A stretch of 51,127 nt of DNA from Cyanobacteriota bacterium (GTDB taxonomy: Bacteria > Cyanobacteriota > Vampirovibrionia > LMEP-6097), in assembly GCA_027618255.1 (NCBI GenBank), contig JAQCFG010000008.1, positions 1 to 51,127 on the forward strand. The letters are read 5' to 3'. This document shows, piece by piece, positions 1 through 7,602 of the stretch. Made by a program: the position numbers and the translations under genes. The notes under the pieces are model-generated. The model was not told where the DNA came from. It ran no database searches and saw nothing but the letters and a program-made list of their open reading frames with translations. The stretch's first letter is position 1. Each line of letters begins with the position of its first letter.

Positions 1-69
1 CGCGCGGTTGCTACCTTTTTTTGAGCGACCTGTACATCGAAACTTTGTTTCGATGTACAGGTCTAATAG
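1..69 (+). repeat. Element A copy, cut by the window edge
   Basis: The right-hand part of an element A copy. It begins inside the internal hairpin (GCGCGGTTGCTACC) and continues to a long perfect hairpin at 27-63, with arms GACCTGTACATCGAAA and its complement around loop CTTTG, ending GTCTAATAG. It closely matches the in-gene copy at 44829-44943, which has the same GTACATCGAAACTTTG core but a mutated right arm. The left end lies outside the window, so the host sequence cannot be judged. Confidence 0.8.
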
Positions 70-160
70 TCCTAATATTTGACAAACAACTACTTGAATA
101 AGAAAGAAACCCTTGTGGAATAAGCTCAATAGCTGATTAAGCTACAATTAACAAATTCCA

Positions 161-1012
161 ATGTCACACGAAAGAGTACATCACCTGGCAGAAGCCCTTC
201 CTTATATTCAAAAATATGAGAACAAGATTTTTGTAATTAAATACGGTGGCTCTGCGCTGACTAATCAAACAGTTTCAGAATCAACAATCAAGGATTTGGT
301 TTTACTCAATAGCGTAGGAATCAAAGTGATCCTGGTTCATGGTGGCGGCCCCGAGATCAATGAGATGCTCACTAAACTAGGCAAAGAAATAATATTTGAA
401 AATGGACTAAGAACTACAGACAAAGAAACCATGGAAGTAGTTGAAATGGTTTTGCACGGTAAAGTGCAACGTAGGCTAGTAACAATGATCAATTGCGCTG
501 GAGCTAAAGCAATAGGTCTCAGTGGTAGAGACGGCCGTATCATGATCGCTGAGCGACACGCTAGTGCCACAGATGGCAACATGATTGGTGATATTAAATC
601 ATCAAACTTAGAATTGGTTCATCAAATACTTAAACTAGGAATGATTCCAGTAATTAGTTCTATTGCGCCAGATGAACAAGGTAATGCCTACAATATTAAC
701 GCTGATACTATGTGTGCAGAACTTGCAGTTGGCATGAATGCTTGCAAGATGATGTTAATGACTGACACTCCTGGTATTCTCAAAGACAAAAATGATCCTG
801 CATCTTTAATCACCGAGCTCAGTATTAAAGAAGCTCGCCAACTTATCAAAGACAAAGTCGTCAACGGTGGCATGATCCCCAAAACCGAATGCTGCATTAA
901 AGCAATTGAAAACGGAGTAGCAGAGGCAATTATTCTTAATGGTTTAAACGAGCATAGTTTATTACTTGAAGTTTTTACTGATCTTGGATCAGGGACACGA
1001 ATTAAACCCTAA
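161..1012 (+). CDS. argB: Acetylglutamate kinase
   Basis: Phosphorylates N-acetyl-L-glutamate with ATP, the second step of arginine synthesis, in the cytoplasm. The 283-residue protein has the amino-acid-kinase glycine motifs KYGGSAL (residues 28-34) and VHGGGPEIN (near 60), plus GGMIPK near 237. An N-terminal helix (ALPYIQKY) and a C-terminal GSGTRI tail are typical of the arginine-inhibited hexameric type, so feedback inhibition by arginine is likely (inference). A TACAAT hexamer at 143-148 would give a leader of only a few bases. The stop overlaps the convergent dciA stop by 4 bases. No other arginine gene is nearby. Confidence 0.95.
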   Translation: MSHERVHHLAEALPYIQKYENKIFVIKYGGSALTNQTVSESTIKDLVLLNSVGIKVILVHGGGPEINEMLTKLGKEIIFENGLRTTDKETMEVVEMVLHGKVQRRLVTMINCAGAKAIGLSGRDGRIMIAERHASATDGNMIGDIKSSNLELVHQILKLGMIPVISSIAPDEQGNAYNINADTMCAELAVGMNACKMMLMTDTPGILKDKNDPASLITELSIKEARQLIKDKVVNGGMIPKTECCIKAIENGVAEAIILNGLNEHSLLLEVFTDLGSGTRIKP

Positions 1013-1419
1013 TTACGCAACTCAAAAGCAATCTCAGCAATCTCTGGTAGTTCAAGTTCTATCATTAGTTCTTTGAATTTTTTTTGAAGCATAGGTTTCA
1101 TAAATTGAAGCTCATTTGCCATGACAGCAGAGCGCACTCCAATTATCAAAATACGTTCTATAGTAGACTTACTGCAAAAGTCCTCTTTATCTTCACTAGC
1201 AAAACCTTGTTTTGCAGGATGTCTAGTCACACGATGAGCAAAAGTATATTCTTTGAGTTTCTTGGCAAGTAAGGGCTTGGTTGCAGTGCTCAAAAATCCA
1301 TCCCAAGCTTGCATGATTTTAAAATCATCCATCTTGCCATCAATCTCCAAGTTCTTAAAGACTTGGCTCAGTACTTCCTTGATCCCTACTGGCTCAGCTA
1401 GTTTGATTCGTTTGGCCAT
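1009..1419 (-). CDS. dciA: DciA-like DnaB loader (DUF721) with in-frame element A
   Basis: DUF721/DciA proteins help load the replicative helicase DnaB and are often found next to recF. This 136-residue protein shows the family pattern: IMQAWDGFL near residue 35, a first beta strand (LKEYTF), then the strand-helix RILIIGVRSAVMANELQF from residue 88, and a C-terminal IAFELRN strand. Residues about 64-86 (RHPAKQGFAS...DKEDFCS) are encoded by an element A copy at 1162-1228, which splits the normally continuous beta hairpin. The ATG directly follows the recF TAG (TAGATG), so the two genes are co-transcribed and probably translationally coupled. The assignment rests on the W..F/L, VRS.V..ELQF pattern and on the neighbour. 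Confidence 0.75.
   Translation of the reverse strand: MAKRIKLAEPVGIKEVLSQVFKNLEIDGKMDDFKIMQAWDGFLSTATKPLLAKKLKEYTFAHRVTRHPAKQGFASEDKEDFCSKSTIERILIIGVRSAVMANELQFMKPMLQKKFKELMIELELPEIAEIAFELRN
1162..1228 (+). repeat. Element A copy, short form, inside dciA
   Basis: A short version (about 67 bp) of element A: left end AGTAGACTTACTGCAAAAG, terminal hairpin GCAAAACCTTGTTTTGC, right end GGATGTCTAGT. The variable internal hairpin is missing. It keeps the dciA frame open on the minus strand and contributes residues 64-86. Confidence 0.85.
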
Positions 1420-2553
1420 CTAGACAATATCGTAACAAAGTGTGGACTCTGAGCTTGTACCCATGACCCTCCCTGCTTCAATCTCCATAATCTGTGCATT
1501 CTCACTCCACTTCTCAAGATGCTTACCAATATGAGTAGTGGTAATAATGACTTGAGTTTGTGGATTAATACACTCTAACAAATAGTCCTGCCTATCTTCA
1601 TCTAGTTCAGCAAGTACATCATCCAGTAATAAAATCGGGTACTCACCATGTTTAGTTTTGTGCAGCTCAAGCTCAGCGAGTTTAATAGCGAGAGTGATAC
1701 TACGGCGCTCACCTTGCGAAGCAAAACTAGCAGCAAGTGAGCCATTCAATAAGAACTTAATTTCATCACGATGAGGACCGATATTTGAATAACCTCGAGC
1801 AAAATCTCTTGCTCTTACATCTTCAAGCGCTTCTTGATCAATTTGCATGCCCATATAATCTAAAGCAAGCACAGTGTCGCTTCCAGAGATCTCACTATAA
1901 TAGCGAGCGGCAATCGGTTCAAGCTCCATAATGAAGTTCGCTCTAAGTCCAGTCATTTCATTTGCTGCAGCGATATAAAGCTCATCCCAAACCATCAATT
2001 GATCTTGTTGACTAGTATTGAGATCGCGATAATAATAACTCCCTGCTTCAACTAATTCCTTAAAAAATGAATTGCGTTGTGCCAGTATCTTCTCAAACTT
2101 GGTTAGCTTGTCCTTATAGCCAAAATCCAATTGAGCAATTACAGAATCTAACCAATCACGCCGGTGAGACGGACTACCATTGATTATTTCGATATCATCC
2201 ACCATAAAAGAAACAGAAAATATATGATGTAATAATTCATTGGGTTTGTGACTAATCTCATTAATCTTGAGAGTTCTTTTACCACTACGACGAATCAAAA
2301 GAGCTATCTCAAGTTCTTCTTGCTTTCTTTCTGCAATAGCATGAATAATAGCTTCACCCAAATCAAAATGCACCAAGTCAGAATCGCGACTCGCACGTCT
2401 TGATTTCACGTGACTAAGAATTTGAATCACTTCAAGCAAGTTAGTCTTGCCTTGAGCGTTTTTGCCAATAATGATAGTCTTGGACTGATTGAATTCAATC
2501 GCCGCTTCTAAATAGTTTCTGAATCCGAGTAATTTGAGTGATTTAACAAACAT
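1420..2553 (-). CDS. recF: DNA replication and repair protein RecF
   Basis: An SMC-like ATPase that acts with RecO and RecR to load RecA at single-strand gaps. Visible motifs: N-terminal LKLLGFRNY, Walker A GKNAQGKTN, ABC signature region ASQGERRSITLAIKL near residue 285, and Walker B ILLLDDVLAELD. Length is about 377 residues, normal for the family. The frame is open upstream to an ATG at 2577, but I chose the ATG at 2553 because RecF proteins usually begin a few residues before LxLxxFRNY. The stop abuts the dciA start with no spacer. Confidence 0.95.
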   Translation of the reverse strand: MFVKSLKLLGFRNYLEAAIEFNQSKTIIIGKNAQGKTNLLEVIQILSHVKSRRASRDSDLVHFDLGEAIIHAIAERKQEELEIALLIRRSGKRTLKINEISHKPNELLHHIFSVSFMVDDIEIINGSPSHRRDWLDSVIAQLDFGYKDKLTKFEKILAQRNSFFKELVEAGSYYYRDLNTSQQDQLMVWDELYIAAANEMTGLRANFIMELEPIAARYYSEISGSDTVLALDYMGMQIDQEALEDVRARDFARGYSNIGPHRDEIKFLLNGSLAASFASQGERRSITLAIKLAELELHKTKHGEYPILLLDDVLAELDEDRQDYLLECINPQTQVIITTTHIGKHLEKWSENAQIMEIEAGRVMGTSSESTLCYDIV

Positions 2554-2643
2554 AATGAGCTGAGTTCTATCTATCATAACAAGTCAATTGCGGCCAGATG
2601 CGTCAAGACGGTATGTTTACTGGTCTCTTTATCCAAATCCCCT

Positions 2644-2649
2644 TATAAT
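2644..2649 (+). promoter_or_regulatory. -10 element giving a leaderless GTG start
   Basis: TATAAT ends 6 bases before the GTG at 2656, so transcription would begin on or next to the start codon. No Shine-Dalgarno site is present and I could not find a convincing -35. Confidence 0.6.
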
Positions 2650-2655
2650 TAGCAG

Positions 2656-4593
2656 GTGCATCGCAAAACCCTAGCCCTATTAATAAACTTACTGCCAAAG
2701 TCCCCTTTCTCTTTATTAACGGAACTAGTGCTCTGCACCGTTCCGACCTTTTTTGTGTCGACATCACTCGCAAAACTTTGTTTTGCAGGATGTCTAATAC
2801 TAAGCAGCCTTATTAGCCCAGTAGCTGCAAACCCAAGCAAGCTCTATTTTCCGATTGCAAAAGAAGATGTGCAAAACAAAACTCAAACTGAACTTGCTTC
2901 TGAAGCAATAATTGATATTGTCGCCGATGAAGTTAGTTACGATCAAGAAAAAACATTTTATGAAGCAAGCGGCAATGCTGAGACTTATCTCAGTTCACGT
3001 AAAGCCAAACTTTTTGCAGACTATATTAGTTACGACACTCAAGCCAAAATACTTGAAGCCACAGGCAATGTTAAAATGGTACAAGCAACTGATGCCAGCA
3101 TTCTTGAAGAGCTGCGCTATGACGACGAGCTACCTGCTGGCACAGACACAATTTATGGTAACTATATTTCTTTCAATGTTGGGACTAGCGAATATAAGCT
3201 AACAGAACCAAGACTTTACGCCAATGGCATCAAGATGCTAGCGCGCGAACTCAAATCAAAATACCATACCAAACAAGAAGGCAAGAAGTCCCAAAACATC
3301 CTCAACTTCAATCAAGGAACAGTGGCGCTCGATGAACCAATCTCAGTTTATTCTCACGCTACAAGAGTCAGAACTCGATATGGCTTCGATCAACGCCGCC
3401 AAGCAATGCGCCGACAAGTAGACTGGAACGACGTTTCAGACAAAAAAACTGTTCGCTATACAGCTAAAGAGGTTTACTACGACAATACTCGCAAAACTAA
3501 CAACCTCAAAATCAAAGGCGCACGTTTGTGGATCGGTGAACATCTTAGTATCCCATCACCAGTCCATATTACAACAACAGTAGGTGAAGCAGGCAATACT
3601 AAATTCAAAGGACCAATTATTGGTACCAATGAGCGGATCGGTGGTTTTGCAATGGGTCCAAGATTTTTTTATGAAACAAAGCCGGGTGTTTTTTCAATTG
3701 TGCCTCTAGTGCAAATTGGTAACGGACCAGAAGTATCTTTTGGTGCAATTGGTTCTTTCAATACACCAGGCGACACGACCTCATTGATGGCAGGTTACGG
3801 ACAACTTGAAGAGCGCTTTATTCTAAATGCTCACCAAAATATATGGCATAGATACCTTCAAGTAGATGCTTTAGTAAACCAATTCAAACGTAACAGTGTC
3901 TTTGGAACCAGCCAAGTAGGACAGCTCTACGATCTCTCTAGTGACTTCAGACTCAAACTTCCTTTTATGGATGACAGAGGTATGCGCATTCGCTCAGCAG
4001 CCGGTTGGGCAAGTGACAACAACGATCTCTTTAGTGAAGAGCGTAGGGAGCAACTCGCTGAAGAACGTGGAGCTGGTGGACTTGGCAAAGAGCATAGTGG
4101 TTACAGAATAGAATTTGAAACTGATTTTTATACCAAACCTATTTGGCGTTATGGAAACGAAAAATACAACTTTAGTGTGCGAGGAAGATCGCAAGCTGCT
4201 CTTAGATTCTATGATACTGGAGACAGCTTGCAAGTAGCTCGTTTCGGTCCTGCTTTTGAAACTAGATTTGACAATCTCAAATTTGAACTTGCTTATTTAT
4301 TTGCAGCCATCGGAGGCAGTTCACCGTTTTTGTTTGATCAATTCGTTGATGGTTTCCAAGCAGTAATTCTTGATGGTGATTATGAAGTCAATAAATGGTT
4401 CAGTATCGGTACCTTGCTTACCTACAGCTTGGACAAAGAACGTTTTACCAATAATCAAATCAGAACAGAGTTTGGAGCAGAGGACTTCAAGATGCGCGTA
4501 AGTTACGATACCATTCGTAATCAAATTGGACTTGGCTTCAATGTGATCTTTGGTGATACTATTGATTTTGATAAGTTGAGGGTTAAGATTTAA
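2656..4593 (+). CDS. LptD/OstA-like outer-membrane protein with element A in its signal peptide
   Basis: A probable outer-membrane beta-barrel protein with an N-terminal OstA/LptA-like jelly-roll segment (residues about 85-200; repeats such as VADEVSYDQEKTFYEASGNA and ISYDTQAKILEATGNV). The rest is rich in alternating beta-strand sequence ending in FDKLRVKI. It resembles LptD-type LPS-assembly proteins but is shorter than Proteobacterial LptD, and no plug cysteines are obvious. Start is GTG at 2656. The native signal peptide seems to be MHRKTLALL joined to LILSSLISPVAA|NP. Between the two halves, residues 10-48 come from an element A copy read in a hydrophobic frame. Whether the long leader is still cleaved at VAA is an inference. 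Confidence 0.75.
   Translation: MHRKTLALLINLLPKSPFSLLTELVLCTVPTFFVSTSLAKLCFAGCLILSSLISPVAANPSKLYFPIAKEDVQNKTQTELASEAIIDIVADEVSYDQEKTFYEASGNAETYLSSRKAKLFADYISYDTQAKILEATGNVKMVQATDASILEELRYDDELPAGTDTIYGNYISFNVGTSEYKLTEPRLYANGIKMLARELKSKYHTKQEGKKSQNILNFNQGTVALDEPISVYSHATRVRTRYGFDQRRQAMRRQVDWNDVSDKKTVRYTAKEVYYDNTRKTNNLKIKGARLWIGEHLSIPSPVHITTTVGEAGNTKFKGPIIGTNERIGGFAMGPRFFYETKPGVFSIVPLVQIGNGPEVSFGAIGSFNTPGDTTSLMAGYGQLEERFILNAHQNIWHRYLQVDALVNQFKRNSVFGTSQVGQLYDLSSDFRLKLPFMDDRGMRIRSAAGWASDNNDLFSEERREQLAEERGAGGLGKEHSGYRIEFETDFYTKPIWRYGNEKYNFSVRGRSQAALRFYDTGDSLQVARFGPAFETRFDNLKFELAYLFAAIGGSSPFLFDQFVDGFQAVILDGDYEVNKWFSIGTLLTYSLDKERFTNNQIRTEFGAEDFKMRVSYDTIRNQIGLGFNVIFGDTIDFDKLRVKI
2683..2798 (+). repeat. 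Element A copy inside the LptD-like signal peptide
   Basis: About 116 bp from AATAAACTTACTGCC to GATGTCTAAT. The internal hairpin is CGGAAC...GTTCCG enclosing GTGCTCTGCAC, and the terminal hairpin is GCAAAACTTTGTTTTGC. It is translated in the forward direction as a mostly hydrophobic stretch (for example CTVPTFFVSTSLAKLCFAGC), the opposite strand to the copies in dciA, the permease and resB. Confidence 0.85.
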
Positions 4594-4605
4594 ATCCACA
4601 AACTT

Positions 4606-4634
4606 GTCATTGCGAGCTTTAGCGAAGTAATCGA
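4606..4634 (+). repeat. Half of a GTCATTGCGAG palindromic repeat
   Basis: GTCATTGCGAGCTTTAGCGA followed by AGTAATCGA, the left arm of the dispersed GTCATTGCGAG...GCAATC repeat that also occurs at 7444-7601 and 12282-12393. No right arm is visible here. Confidence 0.6.
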
Positions 4635-4770
4635 GAGCTCTATTTATAGCTGAAACCACCCAAAATACAGCTAAATTAAAGATTTTTAAACAAATAATCA
4701 CACAAACTTGTCAAAAAACAATACGTCTATACCTTGTATATGCATCATTCAAGGAAGTCCCCCCGAATCG

Positions 4771-4804
4771 AAAAATCAGCTCCAAGGAGCTGGTTTTTGT
4801 TTTT
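4771..4804. terminator. Bidirectional intrinsic terminator
   Basis: Stem CAGCTCC, loop AA, stem GGAGCTG, preceded by five A and followed by TTTTTGTTTTT. It lies between the convergent LptD-like gene and the ABC permease gene and would serve both strands. The 4594-4770 stretch before it holds only the half repeat and no gene. Confidence 0.85.
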
Positions 4805-5849
4805 AACTCTCTTTCAAACCACTCATTGCAATCCCCTTCACAAAATACTTTTGCGTCAGTAAGAAAAGTATCACAATCGGCACTATCATAATTAAAACAG
4901 CAGCCATCAATGGTCCCCACTCGGCTCCGCCAAGCTTGCTTTGATATTGCTGCAAGGCCAGTGACAAAGTATATTGAGTTTCGTCGATAAGGAAGATACT
5001 TGGTTTAAGCAGGTCGTTCCAGCTAATCAAGAATTGAAACAAGCCAACCACCATCAAAGCTGGCTTGGCTAATGGAACATAAATATCTTTCCAGATAGTG
5101 AATTCATTAGCGCCATCGATACGCGCGGAGTCAGCAAGATCACGAGGGATGGTCAAAAAGAATTGACGCAATAAAAATATATAGAATGGCAGCCCGCAAA
5201 AATACGGCACAATGAGCGGTAACATAGTTCCATACCAACCCATTTGTTTGAATAGAATAAACTGTGGCACCATCAGAACCATGTCAGGCAGCATGATAGT
5301 AGCAAGAGTGATTGCAAAAAACAAATCGCGCCCCTTCCATTCAAGTGCACTAAAAGCATAAGCAGCCAATGAGGAAGCAACCACAACTCCAAAAATATTA
5401 AAAACAGCAATATAAATCGTATTTAGCAAAGAATTTAAGAAGTTGATTTTACTAAGAGCCAACCAAAAATTGGACCAAACAACAGGATTAGGAATCCACT
5501 CAAACCCACTACTGGACTTACTAGACTTGTTTTGAAAGTCGGAATTATCTCCAAAGGCAACACGCGCATTCAGCGTGGTTGCTACCTTTTTTAAAGCGAC
5601 CTGTACATCGAAACTTTGTTTCGAAACTGGTCCACTGCAAAAGTCACCTTGATCTTTACTCACGAAACTAGTGCTTTGCACCGTTCCGACCTTTTGTGTG
5701 TCGACATCACTAGCAAAACGCTGTTTTGCAGGATGTCTACTATAAATCTGTTCAGAACCCTTAAGGCTCGTTGAAATAATACAAATAAGTGGCAATAAAA
5801 AAATGCAAGAGAGGCTAATTAACAGTACATGGCTAATTATTTTTTTCAT
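4803..5849 (-). CDS. Sugar-type ABC transporter permease with two tandem element A copies in frame
   Basis: A CUT1/MalG-type inner-membrane permease. Transmembrane segment 1 is residues about 5-28, and the EAA loop that contacts the ATPase reads SARIDGANEFTIWKDIYVPL. The C-terminal segments end in QKYFVKGIAMSGLKES, typical of MalG-like permeases. Length is 348 residues against about 275 usual. The excess is residues about 37-110, encoded by two element A copies placed end to end in the first periplasmic loop. No partner permease, ATPase or binding protein is adjacent, so the substrate is unknown. ATGA overlap with the upstream thioesterase stop shows coupling. Confidence 0.9.
   Translation of the reverse strand: MKKIISHVLLISLSCIFLLPLICIISTSLKGSEQIYSRHPAKQRFASDVDTQKVGTVQSTSFVSKDQGDFCSGPVSKQSFDVQVALKKVATTLNARVAFGDNSDFQNKSSKSSSGFEWIPNPVVWSNFWLALSKINFLNSLLNTIYIAVFNIFGVVVASSLAAYAFSALEWKGRDLFFAITLATIMLPDMVLMVPQFILFKQMGWYGTMLPLIVPYFCGLPFYIFLLRQFFLTIPRDLADSARIDGANEFTIWKDIYVPLAKPALMVVGLFQFLISWNDLLKPSIFLIDETQYTLSLALQQYQSKLGGAEWGPLMAAVLIMIVPIVILFLLTQKYFVKGIAMSGLKES
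5520..5741 (+). repeat. Two tandem element A copies inside the ABC permease gene
   Basis: Copy 1 (5520-5632) has the hairpin GCAACACGCGC...GCGTGGTTGC and the GTACATCGAAACTTTG segment. Copy 2 (5632-5741) has the GTGCTTTGCAC hairpin, terminal hairpin GCAAAACGCTGTTTTGC and right end GGATGTCTA. Together they keep the frame open on the minus strand for about 74 codons. Copy 1 matches the frame used in resB, and copy 2 the frame used in dciA. Confidence 0.85.
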
Positions 5850-6256
5850 TTACTTTTGACAAACCAATCACCAGTTGCCCTTGCAAGCAGTTTACCGTCT
5901 TGGTTTTTGACTCCACCTTCAACATAGTAAATCGTTCTACCTTTCTTCACGACTTCACCCCAAGCAGTTAATTTATCACCAGGTCTTCCGGCTCTAAGGA
6001 AATTAACATTCATTTGCATAGTAACAACGCTATGGGCATTGTCCATAAAATCACAAGTCACTGCGCCAGAAAGAGCAATATCACAAAGTGAATTAATAAT
6101 CCCACCATGGACTGAGCCACCGATGTTTAAGTGATCGTTCGTAATATCTAGAGTGATGTGGCAAACACTTTCTTCATACTTAAGAAATTTGACACCCAAG
6201 AAGCTCTCAAAAGAACTTTTGTACCTGTCTCCAGTTAGTTTTGCGACTTCATCCAT
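5846..6256 (-). CDS. PaaI-type hotdog thioesterase
   Basis: A 136-residue single hotdog-fold protein, probably hydrolysing an acyl-CoA. The family motif is GGSVHGGIINSLCDIALSGA (residues about 47-66), with the HGG turn and the acidic residue of the helix. The strand MQMNVNFLRAGRPGD and a following GEVVKKGRTIYYVEG fit PaaI/YbdB-type enzymes. The actual acyl-CoA is not predictable. It heads a two-gene unit with the ABC permease (ATGA overlap). The promoter TATACT at 6264-6269 ends 7 bases before the ATG. Confidence 0.85.
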   Translation of the reverse strand: MDEVAKLTGDRYKSSFESFLGVKFLKYEESVCHITLDITNDHLNIGGSVHGGIINSLCDIALSGAVTCDFMDNAHSVVTMQMNVNFLRAGRPGDKLTAWGEVVKKGRTIYYVEGGVKNQDGKLLARATGDWFVKSK

Positions 6257-6263
6257 GCTAACC

Positions 6264-6269
6264 AGTATA
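6264..6269 (-). promoter_or_regulatory. -10 element for the thioesterase gene, near-leaderless
   Basis: Reads TATACT on the minus strand, 7 bases upstream of the ATG at 6256. This spacing predicts a start-site leader of 0-1 base. No Shine-Dalgarno site is seen. Confidence 0.5.
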
Positions 6270-6290
6270 CTAGGGTTATTGTGTAATGTT

Positions 6291-6403
6291 CAATAGCAAG
6301 GCTGGCGAGCCCGAAGGGCTTGATCAAAGTTTATTATTCATAAATGAGATCGAGCGTAACGCAGCTATTGGACATTACGCGACAAGCCTAAGCTTGCGGC
6401 AGA
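6291..6403 (+). repeat. Element B (same family as the murT insert)
   Basis: Aligns with 23630-23735 inside murT: both begin CAAGGCT-GCGA, have a small hairpin (here AGCCC-GAA-GGGCTT; in murT AACCCC-ATT-GGGGTT), then AAGTTTATTA..ATAAATGAGA, GCGTAACGCAGCTATTGGA and a run ending near CTAAG..TTGC.G. The hairpin stem differs by paired changes. This copy is intergenic, and the short open frame across it is not a gene. Confidence 0.7.
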
Positions 6404-6441
6404 CACCTAATTTCATGTATTTTGCAACAGAGCTATGTATA

Positions 6442-6486
6442 ATAGAGTTGTTGCTAAAGGGCTTCGCCCTTGTGCAATAACTCTAT
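6442..6486. repeat. Palindromic element, near-perfect hairpin
   Basis: ATAGAGTTGTTGC, then AAAGGGC-TTC-GCCCTT, then GCAATAACTCTAT: a long stem with a 3-base loop. A second hairpin CAAAATC-TTA-GATTTTG follows at 6487-6503, then a short T-run. Not followed by a long enough U-tract to be called a terminator with confidence. Confidence 0.75.
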
Positions 6487-6512
6487 CAAAATCTTAGATT
6501 TTGAAGTTTTTT

Positions 6513-6558
6513 ATTAGACCTGATTACGCTCAAGCTTCGCTTTGGCAACAGGTCTAAT
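6513..6558. repeat. Short inverted-repeat element ATTAGACCTG...CAGGTCTAAT
   Basis: A 46-bp element with perfect 10-bp terminal inverted repeats (6513-6522 and 6549-6558). The ends share ATTAGAC/GTCTAAT with element A, and the CCTG extension matches the hairpin at 27-63, so it may be a deletion derivative. With the neighbouring repeats it fills the 6257-6571 gap. Confidence 0.75.
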
Positions 6559-6571
6559 GAATTAGTACGCG

Positions 6572-7420
6572 ATGTTAAATACCAGAAAACTCAATTTAAT
6601 AGACATATTTAGCCTCAAAAAAGACCTACTTTGGGGGAAGGACTACTACGGCTTGTTTGAAAATGGCAAATTGATTGATTGCCTGCTCTATTCCAAACTA
6701 TACAAAAACAGAAGACTTTATCAAGTTCATGAAAGCGGAAATAGAACCAGAGAGTTTTTGAACCAATTTACTAATCACTTCAGCAGAAAGAGAAAAGTAC
6801 GATATTTCTTTGCAGAGTTTGATGAAGTTGAGCAAGTTCAAGACATTGAATTTATGCATAATTGCGGCTTCAAAAGATTCGATCGCAATTATTGTTTTGA
6901 ATATGATTCCAAACATCATGACCTTCATGACAACACCAAACCAACTATTCATTGCCGGGTACTAGAAAGAGAAGACATTGACAAGCTTGTTGAAATTGAC
7001 AGTAGCAAACAGATTCTTGAATACCGCGATGAGCTTTTTCGCTCACGCCTATTCTTTAAAGAAGAAATAGAAAACATCATTGTCTTTGCCGATCCAGCTG
7101 ACACCAGTCATATACTTGGCTTTGCCCACAAAAGAGAAATCAAACATGAAGCTAGTTTTGATTTCATACTTCAATCAAAAGACCCTGGCTTGATACAAGA
7201 CTGCATCACTGCGTTTGCTGAGTATCATATTCATTTTGAAAAATACTCTGAGAGTTTTAGATTCATACTCAGCGAAACTAACAAAGATCTATTCAAAGAT
7301 CTTGCTCAAGACTATAACCAAGTCTGGACTAGTCAATGCCTCATTCTTGAAGGCGCTCCGCGCATCAAAAACAAAAATCCCAAGTCTAGCTTGGCATTTA
7401 GAAGAGCAGCTACTAGTTAA
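6572..7420 (+). CDS. Uncharacterised protein, possible GNAT-like acyltransferase
   Basis: A soluble 282-residue protein without a signal peptide or membrane segment. The pattern (short strands, FDRNYCFEY near residue 109, then a second half starting CRVLEREDIDKLVEID near 128 and a strand HILGFAHKRE) is reminiscent of a two-lobed GNAT fold, but I see no clear acetyl-CoA Q/RxxGxG/A motif. Function is unknown. The start is the first ATG after the repeats; no Shine-Dalgarno site or good -10 is seen just upstream, so the start is uncertain. Confidence 0.7.
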   Translation: MLNTRKLNLIDIFSLKKDLLWGKDYYGLFENGKLIDCLLYSKLYKNRRLYQVHESGNRTREFLNQFTNHFSRKRKVRYFFAEFDEVEQVQDIEFMHNCGFKRFDRNYCFEYDSKHHDLHDNTKPTIHCRVLEREDIDKLVEIDSSKQILEYRDELFRSRLFFKEEIENIIVFADPADTSHILGFAHKREIKHEASFDFILQSKDPGLIQDCITAFAEYHIHFEKYSESFRFILSETNKDLFKDLAQDYNQVWTSQCLILEGAPRIKNKNPKSSLAFRRAATS

Positions 7421-7443
7421 GGATTCACTTCATTGCGGAATCC

Positions 7444-7601
7444 GTCATTGCGAGAAGCGAAGCGACGAAGCAAACTAATGCTCCTTAAAGCAAACGCAAC
7501 ATTCGTTGCGGTTGCTACCTTTTTTAAAGCGACATCACTAGCAAAACGGGGTTTTGCAGGATGTCTAATACTTAGATTACTTCGCTGCTCTCGCAATGAC
7601 G
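7444..7601. repeat. GTCATTGCGAG palindromic repeat interrupted by an element A copy
   Basis: The left arm GTCATTGCGAGAAGCGAAGC starts at 7444, and the complementary right arm GATTACTTCGCTGC..CTCGCAATGAC ends at 7601. Between them lies an element A copy (7481-7570). This is a nested insertion: the GTCATTGCGAG repeat is the older of the two. The arm also sits directly at the stop codon of the LD-carboxypeptidase gene. Confidence 0.75.
7481..7570 (+). repeat. Element A copy lacking its left end
   Basis: From CCTTAAAGCAAACGCAAC to GGATGTCTAATA it matches the full-length copies at 25579, 41142 and 48482, but the first about 27 bp (TTAGACTTACTGCAAAAGTC and following) are missing. Confidence 0.85.
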
Positions 7602-7602
7602 C

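Noticed and set aside
4321-4701. 126-codon ORF on the minus strand
   Set aside because: Mostly antisense to the end of the LptD-like gene, without promoter or family match.
6286-6480. 64-codon ORF in the repeat mosaic
   Set aside because: Consists of element B and a hairpin repeat; the same frame in murT shows that it is repeat-derived.
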